Origin: Bacteriovoracaceae bacterium
GTDB lineage: Bacteria > Bdellovibrionota > Bacteriovoracia > Bacteriovoracales > Bacteriovoracaceae
Direction of reading: 5' to 3'
Assembly (NCBI GenBank): GCA_947441615.1
Contig: CANEUH010000005.1
Coordinates: 1-64,000 of the forward strand
DNA length: 64,000 bases
Part shown: positions 8,616 through 17,908 of the stretch, piece by piece
How the letters are laid out: every line of letters begins with the position of its first letter
Numbering within the stretch: position 1 is the stretch's first letter
Notes under the pieces: generated by a model
What the model saw: the letters and a program-made list of their open reading frames with translations, nothing else
The model's database searches: none
What the model was told of the DNA's origin: nothing
Translations under genes and position numbers: made by a program

Positions 8616-9764
8616 ATGGAAAAAAATAAAACCCTCACGATGGAAGGAATCACCGGTAAGAACTTTCTATTCATTATGAATGCAGTAGGGATTATTGCCG
8701 TTAGTATTTATCTAACCGTTCATTTCTATGAAGTTCTCTACCCTACGACTCTTGGTGGTGCTTCTAGTCTTTGCAATATTTCTAATATCTTTAATTGTGA
8801 TGCTGCCACTTATTCGAAACTCTCAAATATCCTTGGTGTTCCGATTTCATTTTTTGGACTCATTATCGGAGTGATGTTCTTATTTACTAGCCTCATGCCA
8901 AGCGAAGCATTAGAAAAGACATCAAGTGCTCTTTCAAAATATAATTTTATCGGATGTCTTTTTCTATTTTTGTTTTCTATTGGTGCACTGGGAAGCCTCT
9001 GCCCATTTTGTACAGTTTATTACGTTCTTTCTGGGATTGCTGCTTTTCTTCTTTGGAAACATGGGAGAAATTCCTGGAAACCAGAAATTAAGACGACTGT
9101 TTTTTGGGGTGGCCTTCTCATCATCGGTTCATTTTTTATGTATCAAAATACTAAGGGTAAACAGGATGTGAGCTCTAAACTCAACTCAAGTATTGTCGCC
9201 CAGTACAAATCTCTTCCAAGTATTGGTGAACCGGATTCGGAGTCTCCCTATAAAATTCACATGGCGACTGAGAAGTGGTTAGATGCGCCGATAAGGATCA
9301 CTGTTTTCTCTGATTTTCAGTGTCCTTTTTGTAAAGTTGTTGCTGAACAAATACCTCAACTCATAAGACGTTATCCAAAACAAATAAATGTCCAATACAT
9401 GTTTTATCCGCTTGATGCCAAATGTAATTCAAATGTTAAAGGACGATTCCATGATCATGCCTGTGATGCAGCGATGATCGCGGCCTGTGACTCAAAAAAG
9501 TTTTCAGAAGTCCATGATGAGATATTTGCTAATCAAGACAAACTCGCTAATGGCATTTTAGCTGATATTTCAAAAAAACATCAATTAATAGGTTGCCTTG
9601 ATAATGAGCAAATTAAAAATAAAGTTATCGAAGCGATTAATCAGGGAACAAAATTTAATCTTAAGTCGACTCCTACGATCATCGTGAATGGCAAAAAGAT
9701 TGAAGGAACAATTCCCAATTCTCAATTCTTTGCTATCTTTGATGATATCTTGAGTGGGAAATAA
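8616..9764 (+). CDS. VKOR-DsbA fusion protein for disulfide bond formation
   Basis: The product has 382 residues from the ATG at 8616, chosen because AAAGGA lies just upstream. The N-terminal half is a vitamin K epoxide reductase domain with about five membrane segments, loop cysteines C53 and C61, and the CPFC active site at 129-132. After a short linker comes a DsbA/thioredoxin domain with CPFC at 236-239 and a cis-proline in STPTIIVNG. The DsbA half should face the periplasm and oxidise secreted proteins, while the VKOR half passes electrons to quinone. It does the job of DsbA plus DsbB in one chain. Confidence 0.88.
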   Translation: MEKNKTLTMEGITGKNFLFIMNAVGIIAVSIYLTVHFYEVLYPTTLGGASSLCNISNIFNCDAATYSKLSNILGVPISFFGLIIGVMFLFTSLMPSEALEKTSSALSKYNFIGCLFLFLFSIGALGSLCPFCTVYYVLSGIAAFLLWKHGRNSWKPEIKTTVFWGGLLIIGSFFMYQNTKGKQDVSSKLNSSIVAQYKSLPSIGEPDSESPYKIHMATEKWLDAPIRITVFSDFQCPFCKVVAEQIPQLIRRYPKQINVQYMFYPLDAKCNSNVKGRFHDHACDAAMIAACDSKKFSEVHDEIFANQDKLANGILADISKKHQLIGCLDNEQIKNKVIEAINQGTKFNLKSTPTIIVNGKKIEGTIPNSQFFAIFDDILSGK

Positions 9765-10538
9765 ATGTTGATAGAGACTCATTGCCATCTCGATTATTTA
9801 AAAGCTTTGCCACTTGAAGAGATCAGGCAAAAAATTTCTGAAGCAGGTATTTCCAAAGTCATTACCATTGGCGTGGATCCTCTGAACTTAGATAAAGTCA
9901 TGGAACTCTCTCATCAGTTTGGTGAGATTTATTTTACTCAGGGGATTCATCCCCACGATGCCAAAGAGGCGACAGAGGTTGAATTTACAAAAATTCTTGA
10001 GAGATCAAGAGATAAGAAAATGGTTGCGGTAGGTGAAATCGGGTTGGACTATCATTACGATAACTCCCCAAGAGACATTCAAAGAAAGCAGTTTGAAAGG
10101 CAACTTCAAATTGCTGTGGACACTGACCTACCAGTCGTTATTCACACAAGAGAAGCTGAGGAGGATACCATGAGTATCCTTCGCAATTTTTCTTCTTCTT
10201 TAAAAAGAAAAGGTGTCATACACAGCTTTACTTCGAGCATGGAGCTTGCTCAGTTTGTTTTGAATGAAGGATTTTATATTGGATTTAACGGAATTATTAC
10301 CTTTAAAAAAGCAGAGAATGTTCAGGAGGTTGTTAAAATCACCCCTAAAGAGAGAATCCTTTTTGAAACAGATTCTCCATTTTTGACCCCCGTGCCTCAT
10401 CGAGGTAAGGAGAATGCTCCTTATTACCTTCCGGTTATCGCAGAAAAAATTTCAGAATTAAAAGGCATGGAATTAGAGATTTTAAAGGCACAAGTATTTC
10501 AAAACTCGCTAGACTGTTTTTTTAAGCTGACTCTGTAA
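9765..10538 (+). CDS. tatD: TatD-family metal-dependent hydrolase/DNase
   Basis: The product has 257 residues, the family's normal length. The TIM-barrel metal ligands are visible: ETHCHLDYL at the N-terminus, AVGEIGLDYHY, VIHTREA, IHSFTSS and the closing ETDSPFLTP. TatD proteins are Mg-dependent 3'-5' exonucleases or related hydrolases. The ATG immediately follows the TAA of the VKOR-DsbA gene, so the two share a transcript. Its last 17 bases overlap a small convergent gene. Confidence 0.9.
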   Translation: MLIETHCHLDYLKALPLEEIRQKISEAGISKVITIGVDPLNLDKVMELSHQFGEIYFTQGIHPHDAKEATEVEFTKILERSRDKKMVAVGEIGLDYHYDNSPRDIQRKQFERQLQIAVDTDLPVVIHTREAEEDTMSILRNFSSSLKRKGVIHSFTSSMELAQFVLNEGFYIGFNGIITFKKAENVQEVVKITPKERILFETDSPFLTPVPHRGKENAPYYLPVIAEKISELKGMELEILKAQVFQNSLDCFFKLTL

Positions 10539-10746
10539 CATTTAAGACTTGAGGAAGAATAGAGTCTTTTGTTTCTTGGCCAATAAGATAGGTTTTCATC
10601 TCATTCAAATCCACAGAATACAGAAGTTCATGTTCTTTCGGAAAGAGATCATATGGACGACCTTCAATTCTTAAAAAATAAATTTCTAGAATTATTGCTC
10701 GTTCAAAAGAATCCAAATATTTTTTTCCTGATAACATGGATGCCAT
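10522..10746 (-). CDS. Small hypothetical protein
   Basis: The product has 74 residues from the ATG at 10746, which is preceded by GAAGAAAAG; a TTG at 10758 would add four residues. It is charged and soluble-looking, with a helical segment (LDSFERAIILEIYFLRIEG). No motif is recognised. It converges on tatD with a 17-base overlap. The reading frame has ordinary codon use, but a chance open frame cannot be excluded. Confidence 0.4.
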   Translation of the reverse strand: MASMLSGKKYLDSFERAIILEIYFLRIEGRPYDLFPKEHELLYSVDLNEMKTYLIGQETKDSILPQVLNVTESA

Positions 10747-10886
10747 TCTTTTCTTCAACCATTGAAGTGCAAAAAATGTACTCCAAAAATTTGACCAATC
10801 AAATCGATGTCAAATTATGTTAGGTTTTAATCTAACTTATCTGAAGGTTAGCAAAAGGTTAAAGATCTAAACCCAAGATTATTTTC
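10747..10886. other. Intergenic stretch with an inverted repeat
   Basis: This stretch holds the leader of the small minus-strand gene and the region after the YhaM-type gene stop. A small hairpin, GTTAG-8-CTAAC, lies near 10819-10836. A T-poor context makes it a weak terminator. Nothing else is evident. Confidence 0.3.
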
Positions 10887-11978
10887 TCAGTCTTCAACTT
10901 TGAAGTTACCGAGCATTTTACCTAAACTCGTTTTTGGCTCAGGTTGTGTTCTCTGAATGGGTTTTGTTGCTGCTGGCGTTTTGACTTCGGCCCTCTCTTG
11001 AGGCTCCTCATCTAGGACATATTCAGGATAGAAAGGGAGTTCCGATTTATAAACAATCCGGTCAAGGTGCTTCACAAATCCAGACCAATGACCAGTCGTA
11101 GAGTCATTTTTTCTCACTTGTTCAATCGTTCCCATCTTTGAATCCATAAGATCAATAAGGTGAACTAGATAGGCTTCAGCAGTTTGAGGAATTTTTGGAG
11201 AGCCATAGGCAAATTCCCCGTGATGAGACAGAAGAATATGCTTTAAATGCATTTTTAAATAGTGAGGAAAGTTTTTTATTTTGTATGAGTAACGATCAAC
11301 GATCTCTAGACCCTTCACCAGATGGCCAACAAGTTTTCCCTCTTCTGTGTACTCAACATTCATTCCATCAGTAAGCTCATATATTTTACATAAATCGTGC
11401 AAGATACAACCAGCAACTACGTAGTTTTCATTCGCGCGATAGTGCCTAGACAAAACGAGTGCCAATTCAGTACAAGAAAGAATGTGCTCTAAAAGTCCTG
11501 ACTTGTATGCATGGTGGATTGATTTTCCTGCTTGCCAGATTTTAAGACGCCTAGCTATTTCACCATCTGTAATAATACTTCTCAAGAGATCTCGAATATA
11601 AACATCAGAAAGGCCATCTACAATTTTTAGAAGCCTCTTGTACATGACCTCTGGGTCTTCAACAGATTTCATAACAAAGTCATCCAGGTTAATTTCACTT
11701 TGCTCGACTTTGTGGATTTGATTAACGATGAACTGCTTTCTCCCTTGATAAAAATTAAGCTTCCCTTTGACTTTGACGAAGCAATTTTTTGTAATCGAAT
11801 TTTCAATCTCAGGGGAATGTTGCCAGAGCCTTGCCTCGAGATCACCAGAAGAGTCAGTCAGGATAATGTTGAAGTACTTTTTCCCACTTTTGTCTTCCAT
11901 CGTATTGAAGATTTTGACCAAAAAGATGGACTCAATTTCTTCTTTGCCCTGTAAATCCGAAATAAATAGTTTTGTCAT
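10887..11978 (-). CDS. YhaM-family 3'-5' exoribonuclease (OB fold plus HD domain)
   Basis: The product has 363 residues. Residues 1-95 form an OB-fold nucleic-acid-binding domain (FLVKIFNTMEDKSGKKYFNI). Residues about 140-300 form an HD metal-dependent nuclease domain with HHAYKSGLLEH, H194-D195 in CILHDLCKIYEL, and LSHHGEFAYGSPKIPQTAEA. This order is that of Bacillus YhaM/Cbf1, which trims RNA and short DNA 3' ends. The last 45 residues are a Pro/Thr/Glu-rich tail. It is a single gene divergent from gap. Confidence 0.85.
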   Translation of the reverse strand: MTKLFISDLQGKEEIESIFLVKIFNTMEDKSGKKYFNIILTDSSGDLEARLWQHSPEIENSITKNCFVKVKGKLNFYQGRKQFIVNQIHKVEQSEINLDDFVMKSVEDPEVMYKRLLKIVDGLSDVYIRDLLRSIITDGEIARRLKIWQAGKSIHHAYKSGLLEHILSCTELALVLSRHYRANENYVVAGCILHDLCKIYELTDGMNVEYTEEGKLVGHLVKGLEIVDRYSYKIKNFPHYLKMHLKHILLSHHGEFAYGSPKIPQTAEAYLVHLIDLMDSKMGTIEQVRKNDSTTGHWSGFVKHLDRIVYKSELPFYPEYVLDEEPQERAEVKTPAATKPIQRTQPEPKTSLGKMLGNFKVED

Positions 11979-12142
11979 AGTAGAACTCGTGCGTTAAGTG
12001 CCTAAAAAGAGTATTTGAGAGTACACCGATCTCCTTGAATTCGCTACACAAAAGCTCCTTCTTAGAGTATGTTCTAAGCGCTTAAAATATCTTAATTTTT
12101 AAATCTAAATGATAGTCACTTCCTTGTGACATGAGGAGTCTT
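11979..12142. promoter_or_regulatory. Divergent YhaM/gap promoter region with two inverted repeats
   Basis: Two short palindromes are seen on the gap side: CTTAGA-6-TCTAAG (12061-12078) and GTCAC-6-GTGAC (12115-12130), the latter just before the gap Shine-Dalgarno sequence. I could not pick a convincing -35/-10 pair for either gene. They may be an operator and a leader hairpin for glycolytic control. Confidence 0.3.
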
Positions 12143-13171
12143 ATGAAAACTGTAAAAATCGGAATCAACGGTGTTGGGAGAATCGGAAGAACCATTCTTC
12201 GCGCTTATTTCAATCGAGTTGCAAAAGATTCAAATCTTAATGTCGAGATTGTCGCGATTAATAACCCGGGTGAATATAAGCCCTATGTTCATTTAATTAA
12301 ACATGACTCTCTTCACGGGAAACTTCAGGGAGACTTTTCTTTCCATCCTGAATCTCAAATGATTTCCTACAATGGAAGAAAAATTAAATTTTTCAGTGTA
12401 AAAAACCCTGAAGAAATTGATTGGTCGTCTTTAGGAGTTCAAGTCGTTGTCGATTGTACCGGTATCTTCAAAGATAAAGCGAAGCTTGGTCTTCATATGA
12501 GAGGCACAGTAAAAAAAGTTATTATGTGTGCTCCTGGAAAAGATTTAGATGGAACATTTGTGATGGGAATCAATAATGAGGAATATGATTCAAATAAACA
12601 TCATATTATTTCAAACGCATCTTGTACGACAAACTGTCTTGCTCCAATTGTAAAAGTTCTTCTTGAAAATTTCGGTATTGTAAACGGTCTTATGACGACT
12701 GTTCACTCTTATACATCTGATCAAAATCTTCTAGATAATGCTCACGATGATCTTCGTCGAGCAAGAGCGGCCAACCTATCCATGATTCCGACTTCTACTG
12801 GAGCCGCAAAAGCTTTAGGGGAAGTGATTCCAGCAGTGAAAGGTAAGCTTGACGGGTATGCAGTAAGAGTTCCGACTCCAGATGTTTCAATGGTTGATTT
12901 AACAGTCGTTCTTGAAAAGAAAGCGTCTAAGGAAGAAGTCAATCTTGCCATGAAGAAAGCTTCTGAAACAAACCTTAAGGGTGTTCTTGGTTACACTGAA
13001 GAAGAACTGGTTTCACAAGACTTTATGGGAACGACTGAATCTTCTATCTTAGACTCGAAATTAACGAACGTTATTGGGAATACGGTAAAAGTGATTAGCT
13101 GGTACGACAACGAAGTTGGCTTTTCTAACCGCGTGATTGATCTAGCAAACTTTATTGGCCAGAAATTATAA
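12143..13171 (+). CDS. gap: Type I glyceraldehyde-3-phosphate dehydrogenase
   Basis: The product has 342 residues. The ATG at 12143 is preferred over the one at 12131 because GAGGAG lies between them at proper spacing. The Rossmann motif GINGVGRIGRT is at residues 8-18, and the catalytic C161 lies in SNASCTTNC. It oxidises glyceraldehyde 3-phosphate with NAD(P) and phosphate. It heads a gap-pgk-tpiA-secG run with short gaps, the classic lower-glycolysis operon. Confidence 0.97.
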   Translation: MKTVKIGINGVGRIGRTILRAYFNRVAKDSNLNVEIVAINNPGEYKPYVHLIKHDSLHGKLQGDFSFHPESQMISYNGRKIKFFSVKNPEEIDWSSLGVQVVVDCTGIFKDKAKLGLHMRGTVKKVIMCAPGKDLDGTFVMGINNEEYDSNKHHIISNASCTTNCLAPIVKVLLENFGIVNGLMTTVHSYTSDQNLLDNAHDDLRRARAANLSMIPTSTGAAKALGEVIPAVKGKLDGYAVRVPTPDVSMVDLTVVLEKKASKEEVNLAMKKASETNLKGVLGYTEEELVSQDFMGTTESSILDSKLTNVIGNTVKVISWYDNEVGFSNRVIDLANFIGQKL

Positions 13172-13192
13172 TTTTAAAGAAGAGGATCTTTT

Positions 13193-14380
13193 ATGCAACT
13201 TAAGTCACTTCAAGATGCCGATCTCAAAGGAAAAAAGGTTGTTGCTCGCTTTGACTTCAACGTTCCTCTTAGTAAAACTGAGCCAAGAAAAATTACTGAT
13301 GCTAGTAGAATTGATCAGGCGATACCAACGATTAGAATGATCCTTGAAAAAGGGGCTTCAAAACTAGTGATGATTAGTCACTTGGGTCGCCCGGATGGAA
13401 AACCTGATCCCAAATACTCTCTTGAGCCTGTGGCAGAGTACCTTGCAACAAAACTTGGAACGGATGTCATCCTTTCTGAATCTGCAGTTGATAATGGAGT
13501 TAAAAATCTTCTTCAGCTTCCTGAGACAAAGATTGTTCTTCTTGAAAACATTCGTTTCATTGCGGGCGAAGAAAAAAATGACATGGAACTTGCTGAGAAA
13601 CTCTCTCAGTATGGGGACATCTATATCAACGATGCTTTCGGGGCTGCTCATAGAAAGCATTCTTCGACATATGCTATCAACGCTTTTTTTAAGAATCGCG
13701 CTTATGCGGGACTTCTCATGAAAAAAGAGATTGATTCATTAAGTGCTCTTCTTGAAAAACCTGCAAAACCTTTCGTAGCCGTTCTTGGTGGAGCGAAGGT
13801 TTCTGACAAAATTAAAACGATTGAAAAAATGCTGGTCCTGGTTGATTCCCTCCTTATTGGTGGAGCGATGGCCTACCCATTTTTAAAAGCTAAAGGAATG
13901 ACTGTTGGAAAATCACTTTGTAGTGATGAGGATGTAAGTCTTGCGAAGCAACTTCTTCAAGCTGATAAGGGTGGTAAGATCCAACTTCCTAAAGATCATG
14001 TGATTGCAGATGGTTTAGAAGGAGCACCAGAGGCCTGTGCTAACACCAATATTCCAGAAGGGAAGATGGGGCTTGATATTGGACCAGAGACTATTAAGTC
14101 TTATTCCGATCACATTAAAACAGCTAAGACTATTTTTTGGAATGGCCCAATGGGACTTTTTGAATCAAAAAATTTTGAAAAAGGGACAATGTCTATCGCT
14201 CATACGATAGCGGGAACCAAATCATTTTCAGTTGTAGGTGGTGGTGATTCCGTGGCGGCCGTTCAGCAGTCTGGAGAAGCGGATAAGTTTAGTCATGTCT
14301 CTACTGGAGGCGGAGCTTCTCTTGAATACATTGAAAAAGGTGAACTACCAGGAGTCCAAGCACTTAAGTTGGGAGTTTAA
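13193..14380 (+). CDS. pgk: Phosphoglycerate kinase
   Basis: The product has 395 residues, normal for bacterial PGK. N-terminal substrate motifs are VVARFDFNVPLS, ISHLGRPDG and ENIRF. The C-terminal nucleotide region carries GGAKVSDKI, WNGPMGLFE and GGGDSVAA, then STGGGASLEY. It transfers phosphate from 1,3-bisphosphoglycerate to ADP. AGAGGA precedes the ATG. It lies between gap and tpiA in one operon. Confidence 0.97.
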   Translation: MQLKSLQDADLKGKKVVARFDFNVPLSKTEPRKITDASRIDQAIPTIRMILEKGASKLVMISHLGRPDGKPDPKYSLEPVAEYLATKLGTDVILSESAVDNGVKNLLQLPETKIVLLENIRFIAGEEKNDMELAEKLSQYGDIYINDAFGAAHRKHSSTYAINAFFKNRAYAGLLMKKEIDSLSALLEKPAKPFVAVLGGAKVSDKIKTIEKMLVLVDSLLIGGAMAYPFLKAKGMTVGKSLCSDEDVSLAKQLLQADKGGKIQLPKDHVIADGLEGAPEACANTNIPEGKMGLDIGPETIKSYSDHIKTAKTIFWNGPMGLFESKNFEKGTMSIAHTIAGTKSFSVVGGGDSVAAVQQSGEADKFSHVSTGGGASLEYIEKGELPGVQALKLGV

Positions 14381-14382
14381 TC

Positions 14383-15120
14383 ATGAAAAAATTATTGATT
14401 GGTAATTGGAAAATGAATAAGAACTCACACGATGTAGCGGAGTTTTTTAAATCGTTTAATGAAAAATACACGGTAAAAAGGGACGCATGGATTGCCGCGC
14501 AAGCAATTCATTTTCCGATCGTTGAGGAACTCAAGACTCCGTCGGTAAAAGCGGGACTTCAAAACTGTTCAGAGCATATTGAAGGTGCTTACACAGGTGA
14601 AGTGTCTCCTCGCTCCCTAAAAGATATGAATGGTCACTTTGTGATTCTAGGTCACTCTGAAAGAAGACAATTCTTTGGGGAAACATCTCGAGGCCTCAAC
14701 GCCAAAATTCGAACTGTCATCAATGAGGGTCTCGTCGCTGTTTACTGTGTTGGTGAAACTCTATCTGAGAGAGAAGCTGGTCTTACTCTTTCACTGATTG
14801 AGGATCAAATCCACCAGGGCCTCAATGATCAATCAAAGGCCAACTTAGAAAATCTCATCATTGCCTATGAGCCCGTTTGGGCGATTGGAACAGGCAAAAC
14901 AGCAACCCCAGACCAGGCGCAGGAAGTCCATGCCCACATTCGGTCTATCCTGACGTCTAAGTTTCCGGCCTTTGGCGGCAAGACCAGAATTCTTTACGGC
15001 GGCTCAGTAAAACCTGATAACGTTGAAGAATTACTGGCCCAGAAGGATATTGATGGAGGACTTGTTGGTGGGGCGAGTCTAAAAGCAAAAGACTTTTTGG
15101 CCCTCTGTGGAGATAAATAA
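14383..15120 (+). CDS. tpiA: Triose-phosphate isomerase
   Basis: The product has 245 residues. The active-site residues are all present: K10 in GNWKMNK, H91 in ILGHSERR, and E163 in AYEPVWAIGTGKTA. The phosphate-gripping GGSV and GGLVGGASL follow. It interconverts dihydroxyacetone phosphate and glyceraldehyde 3-phosphate. The start lies two bases after the pgk stop, so translation is probably coupled. Confidence 0.97.
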   Translation: MKKLLIGNWKMNKNSHDVAEFFKSFNEKYTVKRDAWIAAQAIHFPIVEELKTPSVKAGLQNCSEHIEGAYTGEVSPRSLKDMNGHFVILGHSERRQFFGETSRGLNAKIRTVINEGLVAVYCVGETLSEREAGLTLSLIEDQIHQGLNDQSKANLENLIIAYEPVWAIGTGKTATPDQAQEVHAHIRSILTSKFPAFGGKTRILYGGSVKPDNVEELLAQKDIDGGLVGGASLKAKDFLALCGDK

Positions 15121-15131
15121 ACGAAATTGTT

Positions 15132-15159
15132 TTGCAAGTTCCCAGAATTTTGTTAAAAA
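15132..15159 (+). promoter_or_regulatory. Candidate sigma-70 promoter for secG
   Basis: TTGCAA (15132-15137) is separated by 16 bases from TAAAAA (15154-15159), about 30 bases before the secG start. It would let secG be expressed apart from the glycolytic genes. The -10 box is not strong. Confidence 0.35.
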
Positions 15160-15188
15160 TAGGGGCTTAATTTGGAGACTAGAATTTT

Positions 15189-15611
15189 ATGATCACTTTC
15201 TTAATCGTATTGCATGTCATTATCTGTTCATTACTTGTTATCGCAGTTCTTCTTCAGTTCGGAAAAGGAGCTGAAATGGGTGCTGTCATGGGTGGTGGAG
15301 CTTCTCAAGCTGTTTTCTCTAGCTCGGCAAAGGGAAACTTCATGACGAAGTTAACTTCATTTTTGGCCATCGGTTTCATGGTTAACTCAATTATACTTAC
15401 AACGGTGAAATCTCGTGAATCTAAAAAATCACTTTTTGACAACGAAGCACCTGTAGCGGCTCCATTAAATTCAGATGTCGAAGCACTTAATAAGAAGGGA
15501 TTGGAGACAACTCCAGCTGCACCCGGAACAACAACTGAAGTAAATGCTCCTGCGACAACTGCTCCAGCTGCTTCGGCCCCTGCTGCGACAGAGACGAATA
15601 CAAAAAAATAA
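15189..15611 (+). CDS. secG: Preprotein translocase subunit SecG
   Basis: The product has 140 residues. Two membrane segments (about 3-22 and 55-75) flank the conserved loop LLQFGKGAEMGAVMGGGASQAVFSSS. This is the SecG signature, in which the GGG-x-x-x-x-F-G/S region is highly conserved. SecG assists SecYE in protein export. The last 50 residues are an Ala/Pro/Thr-rich cytoplasmic or periplasmic tail that most SecG proteins lack; such tails do occur in related lineages. It follows tpiA and ends at a bidirectional terminator. Confidence 0.92.
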   Translation: MITFLIVLHVIICSLLVIAVLLQFGKGAEMGAVMGGGASQAVFSSSAKGNFMTKLTSFLAIGFMVNSIILTTVKSRESKKSLFDNEAPVAAPLNSDVEALNKKGLETTPAAPGTTTEVNAPATTAPAASAPAATETNTKK

Positions 15612-15630
15612 TTTGATCGATATTTTTTGA

Positions 15631-15665
15631 AAAAAAAGGGATGAGGAAACTCATCCCTTTTTTTT
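15631..15665. terminator. Bidirectional terminator between secG and the HD-GYP gene
   Basis: AAAAAAAGGGATGAG (15631-15645) and CTCATCCCTTTTTTT (15650-15664) pair perfectly around a GAAA tetraloop. There is a T tract on each strand's 3' side. The stop of the minus-strand gene lies inside the right arm, so the element ends both convergent transcripts. Confidence 0.9.
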
Positions 15666-16787
15666 ATCTTTTTCGTCCACAACTCTAATTTTTCCAAAGC
15701 CCATTTCTTTACTAAATTTTTTCATTTCCTCAATCGGTAGTTTGGCATAAGGAATCGTCGGATCAAATGAATCAGCGAGCCTTAAATCTTTGGCATTTTC
15801 GATTTTTACATACCGAACCTGAGTATCAAATACATCAAAGATATCTGGATCAAGTTTAATCGCCCGGAATTTTCTCATCGTATTCATAGCATCCTGAAGA
15901 GAAAGAATTTCGTTGTAAGATCGTTTGGTTGTAATCGCATCAAAGAAATCGGCAATTGTGCAAACTCGAGCAAGAAGATGAATTTCCTCACTCCCCTTCA
16001 ATTTTTTTGGGTATCCAGTCCCATCATAATTCTCATGATGTTCATGAACAATTCTTGCGATCACATTTAAATCGATATCTGGATTAACTTCACAGTGACC
16101 ACTAAGAAGAAGCTCCAGCCCAAAATCTGGGTGTTGCTTTATGACAGCGTACTCCTCAGGAGACAGACCACCTGGATTATTTAATATGTGAGTTGGGATT
16201 TTAATTTTACCTAGATCGTGAAGAAGTCCACCCAGTCCCGCGTGCATGAGTTCTTTTCTGGAGGCCTTAGGGTTCATACTTTTATAGATTTGAATACAGT
16301 ACATCGATACGTTAATCGAGTGATCATAAGTGTAAAAGTCATGAAAAGATAAATTTCCAATTAAGTTTCTAAGTGAATCAATGTCATGATGATCAAGAAC
16401 ATCCACCATCGACTCAACCACTTCTCGACAGGCCTCAATATTTTTTGCGAGTAGCTCGGTTGAGAACTCTTTTTCCTTATCAAAAATATTATGTAGATAT
16501 TCTAATGCTGCATCTTTTATGACGTTCGCTTTTTGAACATCTTCAATATTGGATCTAACTAAACTTTTTAAATAAGTAGAGCGCTGGTCTTCCGGAACAT
16601 ATAAGTGAAAGTATTTTTTGTGAAAATCCTCAAGCTCCTCTTTAGATAAGATACCACCCGCCGGAAAAATTTTAACGAATTTCTCCTTACCCTTCACAAC
16701 TGAAGAGTTGATATAAATATCATAAGTAAGTGGCCCATCGGTTTGAATTAAATCGTGCCGAACGGAAAAGAAACTAGATTCGCGCAT
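15651..16787 (-). CDS. HD-GYP domain protein, probable c-di-GMP phosphodiesterase
   Basis: The product has 378 residues. The N-terminal 150 residues are an unrecognised domain. The C-terminal HD-GYP domain has HDLGKIKIPTHILNNPGGLSPEEY, the H-E-H-H-E-N-Y-D-G-T-G-Y-P block with the GYP tripeptide intact, and IADFFDAITTKRSYNE. Intact HD-GYP proteins break c-di-GMP (or cGAMP) down to linear dinucleotide or GMP. No membrane segment or receiver domain is seen, so the input signal is unknown. The gene stands alone between two terminators. Confidence 0.88.
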   Translation of the reverse strand: MRESSFFSVRHDLIQTDGPLTYDIYINSSVVKGKEKFVKIFPAGGILSKEELEDFHKKYFHLYVPEDQRSTYLKSLVRSNIEDVQKANVIKDAALEYLHNIFDKEKEFSTELLAKNIEACREVVESMVDVLDHHDIDSLRNLIGNLSFHDFYTYDHSINVSMYCIQIYKSMNPKASRKELMHAGLGGLLHDLGKIKIPTHILNNPGGLSPEEYAVIKQHPDFGLELLLSGHCEVNPDIDLNVIARIVHEHHENYDGTGYPKKLKGSEEIHLLARVCTIADFFDAITTKRSYNEILSLQDAMNTMRKFRAIKLDPDIFDVFDTQVRYVKIENAKDLRLADSFDPTIPYAKLPIEEMKKFSKEMGFGKIRVVDEKDKKKG

Positions 16788-16834
16788 AGTCGCTCTATTG
16801 TACCACTTTTCGGTTCCTATAAATGACTAGGAAA

Positions 16835-16864
16835 AAAATAAAGGGCCCACAATTGTGGGCCCTT
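16835..16864 (-). terminator. ssb terminator
   Basis: AAGGGCCCAC (16841-16850) and GTGGGCCCTT (16855-16864) form a perfect 10-base stem around AATT. Read on the minus strand the stem is followed by a T-rich run (TTATTTTTTTCC). It lies 26 bases after the ssb stop. Confidence 0.88.
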
Positions 16865-16890
16865 GCGAAAATTAAAATGTGACTAAAAGA

Positions 16891-17337
16891 CTAGAACGGG
16901 ATGTCATCAGCAGCGAAAGATGCGTCTGAAGCAATTTGATATTCTTGAGCAGGAGCTGGCGCTTGAGAGTAAGACGTATCTACTCCAGCATTTGTATTCG
17001 TATTAGCAGACGGTCCGCCAATGAACTGAACCGTTGAAGCTAGAATTTCTGTCGTGTAGCGCTTGTTTCCATCTTTATCATCCCAAGAACGAGTTTGAAG
17101 ACGACCTTCTAAAAATGCCTGACGTCCTTTAGCAAGATATTGATTACAAAGTTCTGCTAATTTTCCCCAAACAACAACTCTGTGCCATTCTGTTTTTTCT
17201 TGTTTCTGACCAGACTTATCTGTCCAAGATTCAGTTGTTGCTAAAGAGAAGTTACAAACAGGTGATCCACCCGGAGTGTACTTTAATTCCGGATCCTGGC
17301 CTAATCTTCCGAGTAAAATAACTTTGTTTACGCTCAT
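16891..17337 (-). CDS. ssb: Single-stranded DNA-binding protein
   Basis: The product has 148 residues. The N-terminal OB fold begins [20 protein letters not shown] and includes [36 protein letters not shown] Gln/Ala/Asn-rich linker follows, and the tail ends DDIPF, the acidic tip that recruits partner proteins. It coats ssDNA in replication, repair and recombination. It is a single gene with its own terminator. Confidence 0.96.
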   Translation of the reverse strand: MSVNKVILLGRLGQDPELKYTPGGSPVCNFSLATTESWTDKSGQKQEKTEWHRVVVWGKLAELCNQYLAKGRQAFLEGRLQTRSWDDKDGNKRYTTEILASTVQFIGGPSANTNTNAGVDTSYSQAPAPAQEYQIASDASFAADDIPF

Positions 17338-17530
17338 AAATGCTCCTTCATAATCGCATAGGTTGCGAATAAAAATTGGTAAGGGGTTTCCTATAACCTC
17401 TTCATACCCTAGGTTGATATTGAGTGGGAAAAGAATTTTCCTTTCCTTTCCTAACTCAATGAAAATTTCATACCGAGAGTAAAATTTCTAAGTGGTGGAA
17501 ATTGAAGTTTTCTGACGAATAGCGAGAAAA

Positions 17531-17908
17531 TTAATTATATTGTGTGTAAGAATTTTCTTCCAGTTTCGCCCTTTTAAGGACGTGAGTATCTGGATTTTGT
17601 TTAAGAAATTCTTCTACTTTTTGACGAGCAAGCTTTACATCTTTTTTATACCACTTCGGATCAAAGCCACAATAAGGACACTGGAGATCTTTTCGGTAAA
17701 GTGACTTATGAAAACTTTCAAAGATGGCCCAAATAACAGGAAACGAAATCAAACCTTTCCAACTAATAAATGGAAAAACCATGGCAGAAAAAACAAGTGT
17801 TATGATGACGATTTGACCGTAATGAAGTTTGGTTAGATGCCTTGAGTACCGCAGCTTCCGTGGTGTTCTACAAAGGGCACAAAAACAGTCTTTAGCTGAT
17901 CTTTTCAT
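17531..17908 (-). CDS. Small membrane protein with two zinc-ribbon-like cysteine pairs
   Basis: The product has 125 residues. An N-terminal C-x-x-C pair (CFCALC) and a C-terminal CPYCGFDPKWYKKD pair flank a hydrophobic region of two membrane segments (about 32-68), so the cysteine pairs could lie together on one side of the membrane. The tail is basic and helical. I do not recognise the family. The arrangement suggests a metal-stabilised membrane protein, but its role is unknown. Confidence 0.6.
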   Translation of the reverse strand: MKRSAKDCFCALCRTPRKLRYSRHLTKLHYGQIVIITLVFSAMVFPFISWKGLISFPVIWAIFESFHKSLYRKDLQCPYCGFDPKWYKKDVKLARQKVEEFLKQNPDTHVLKRAKLEENSYTQYN

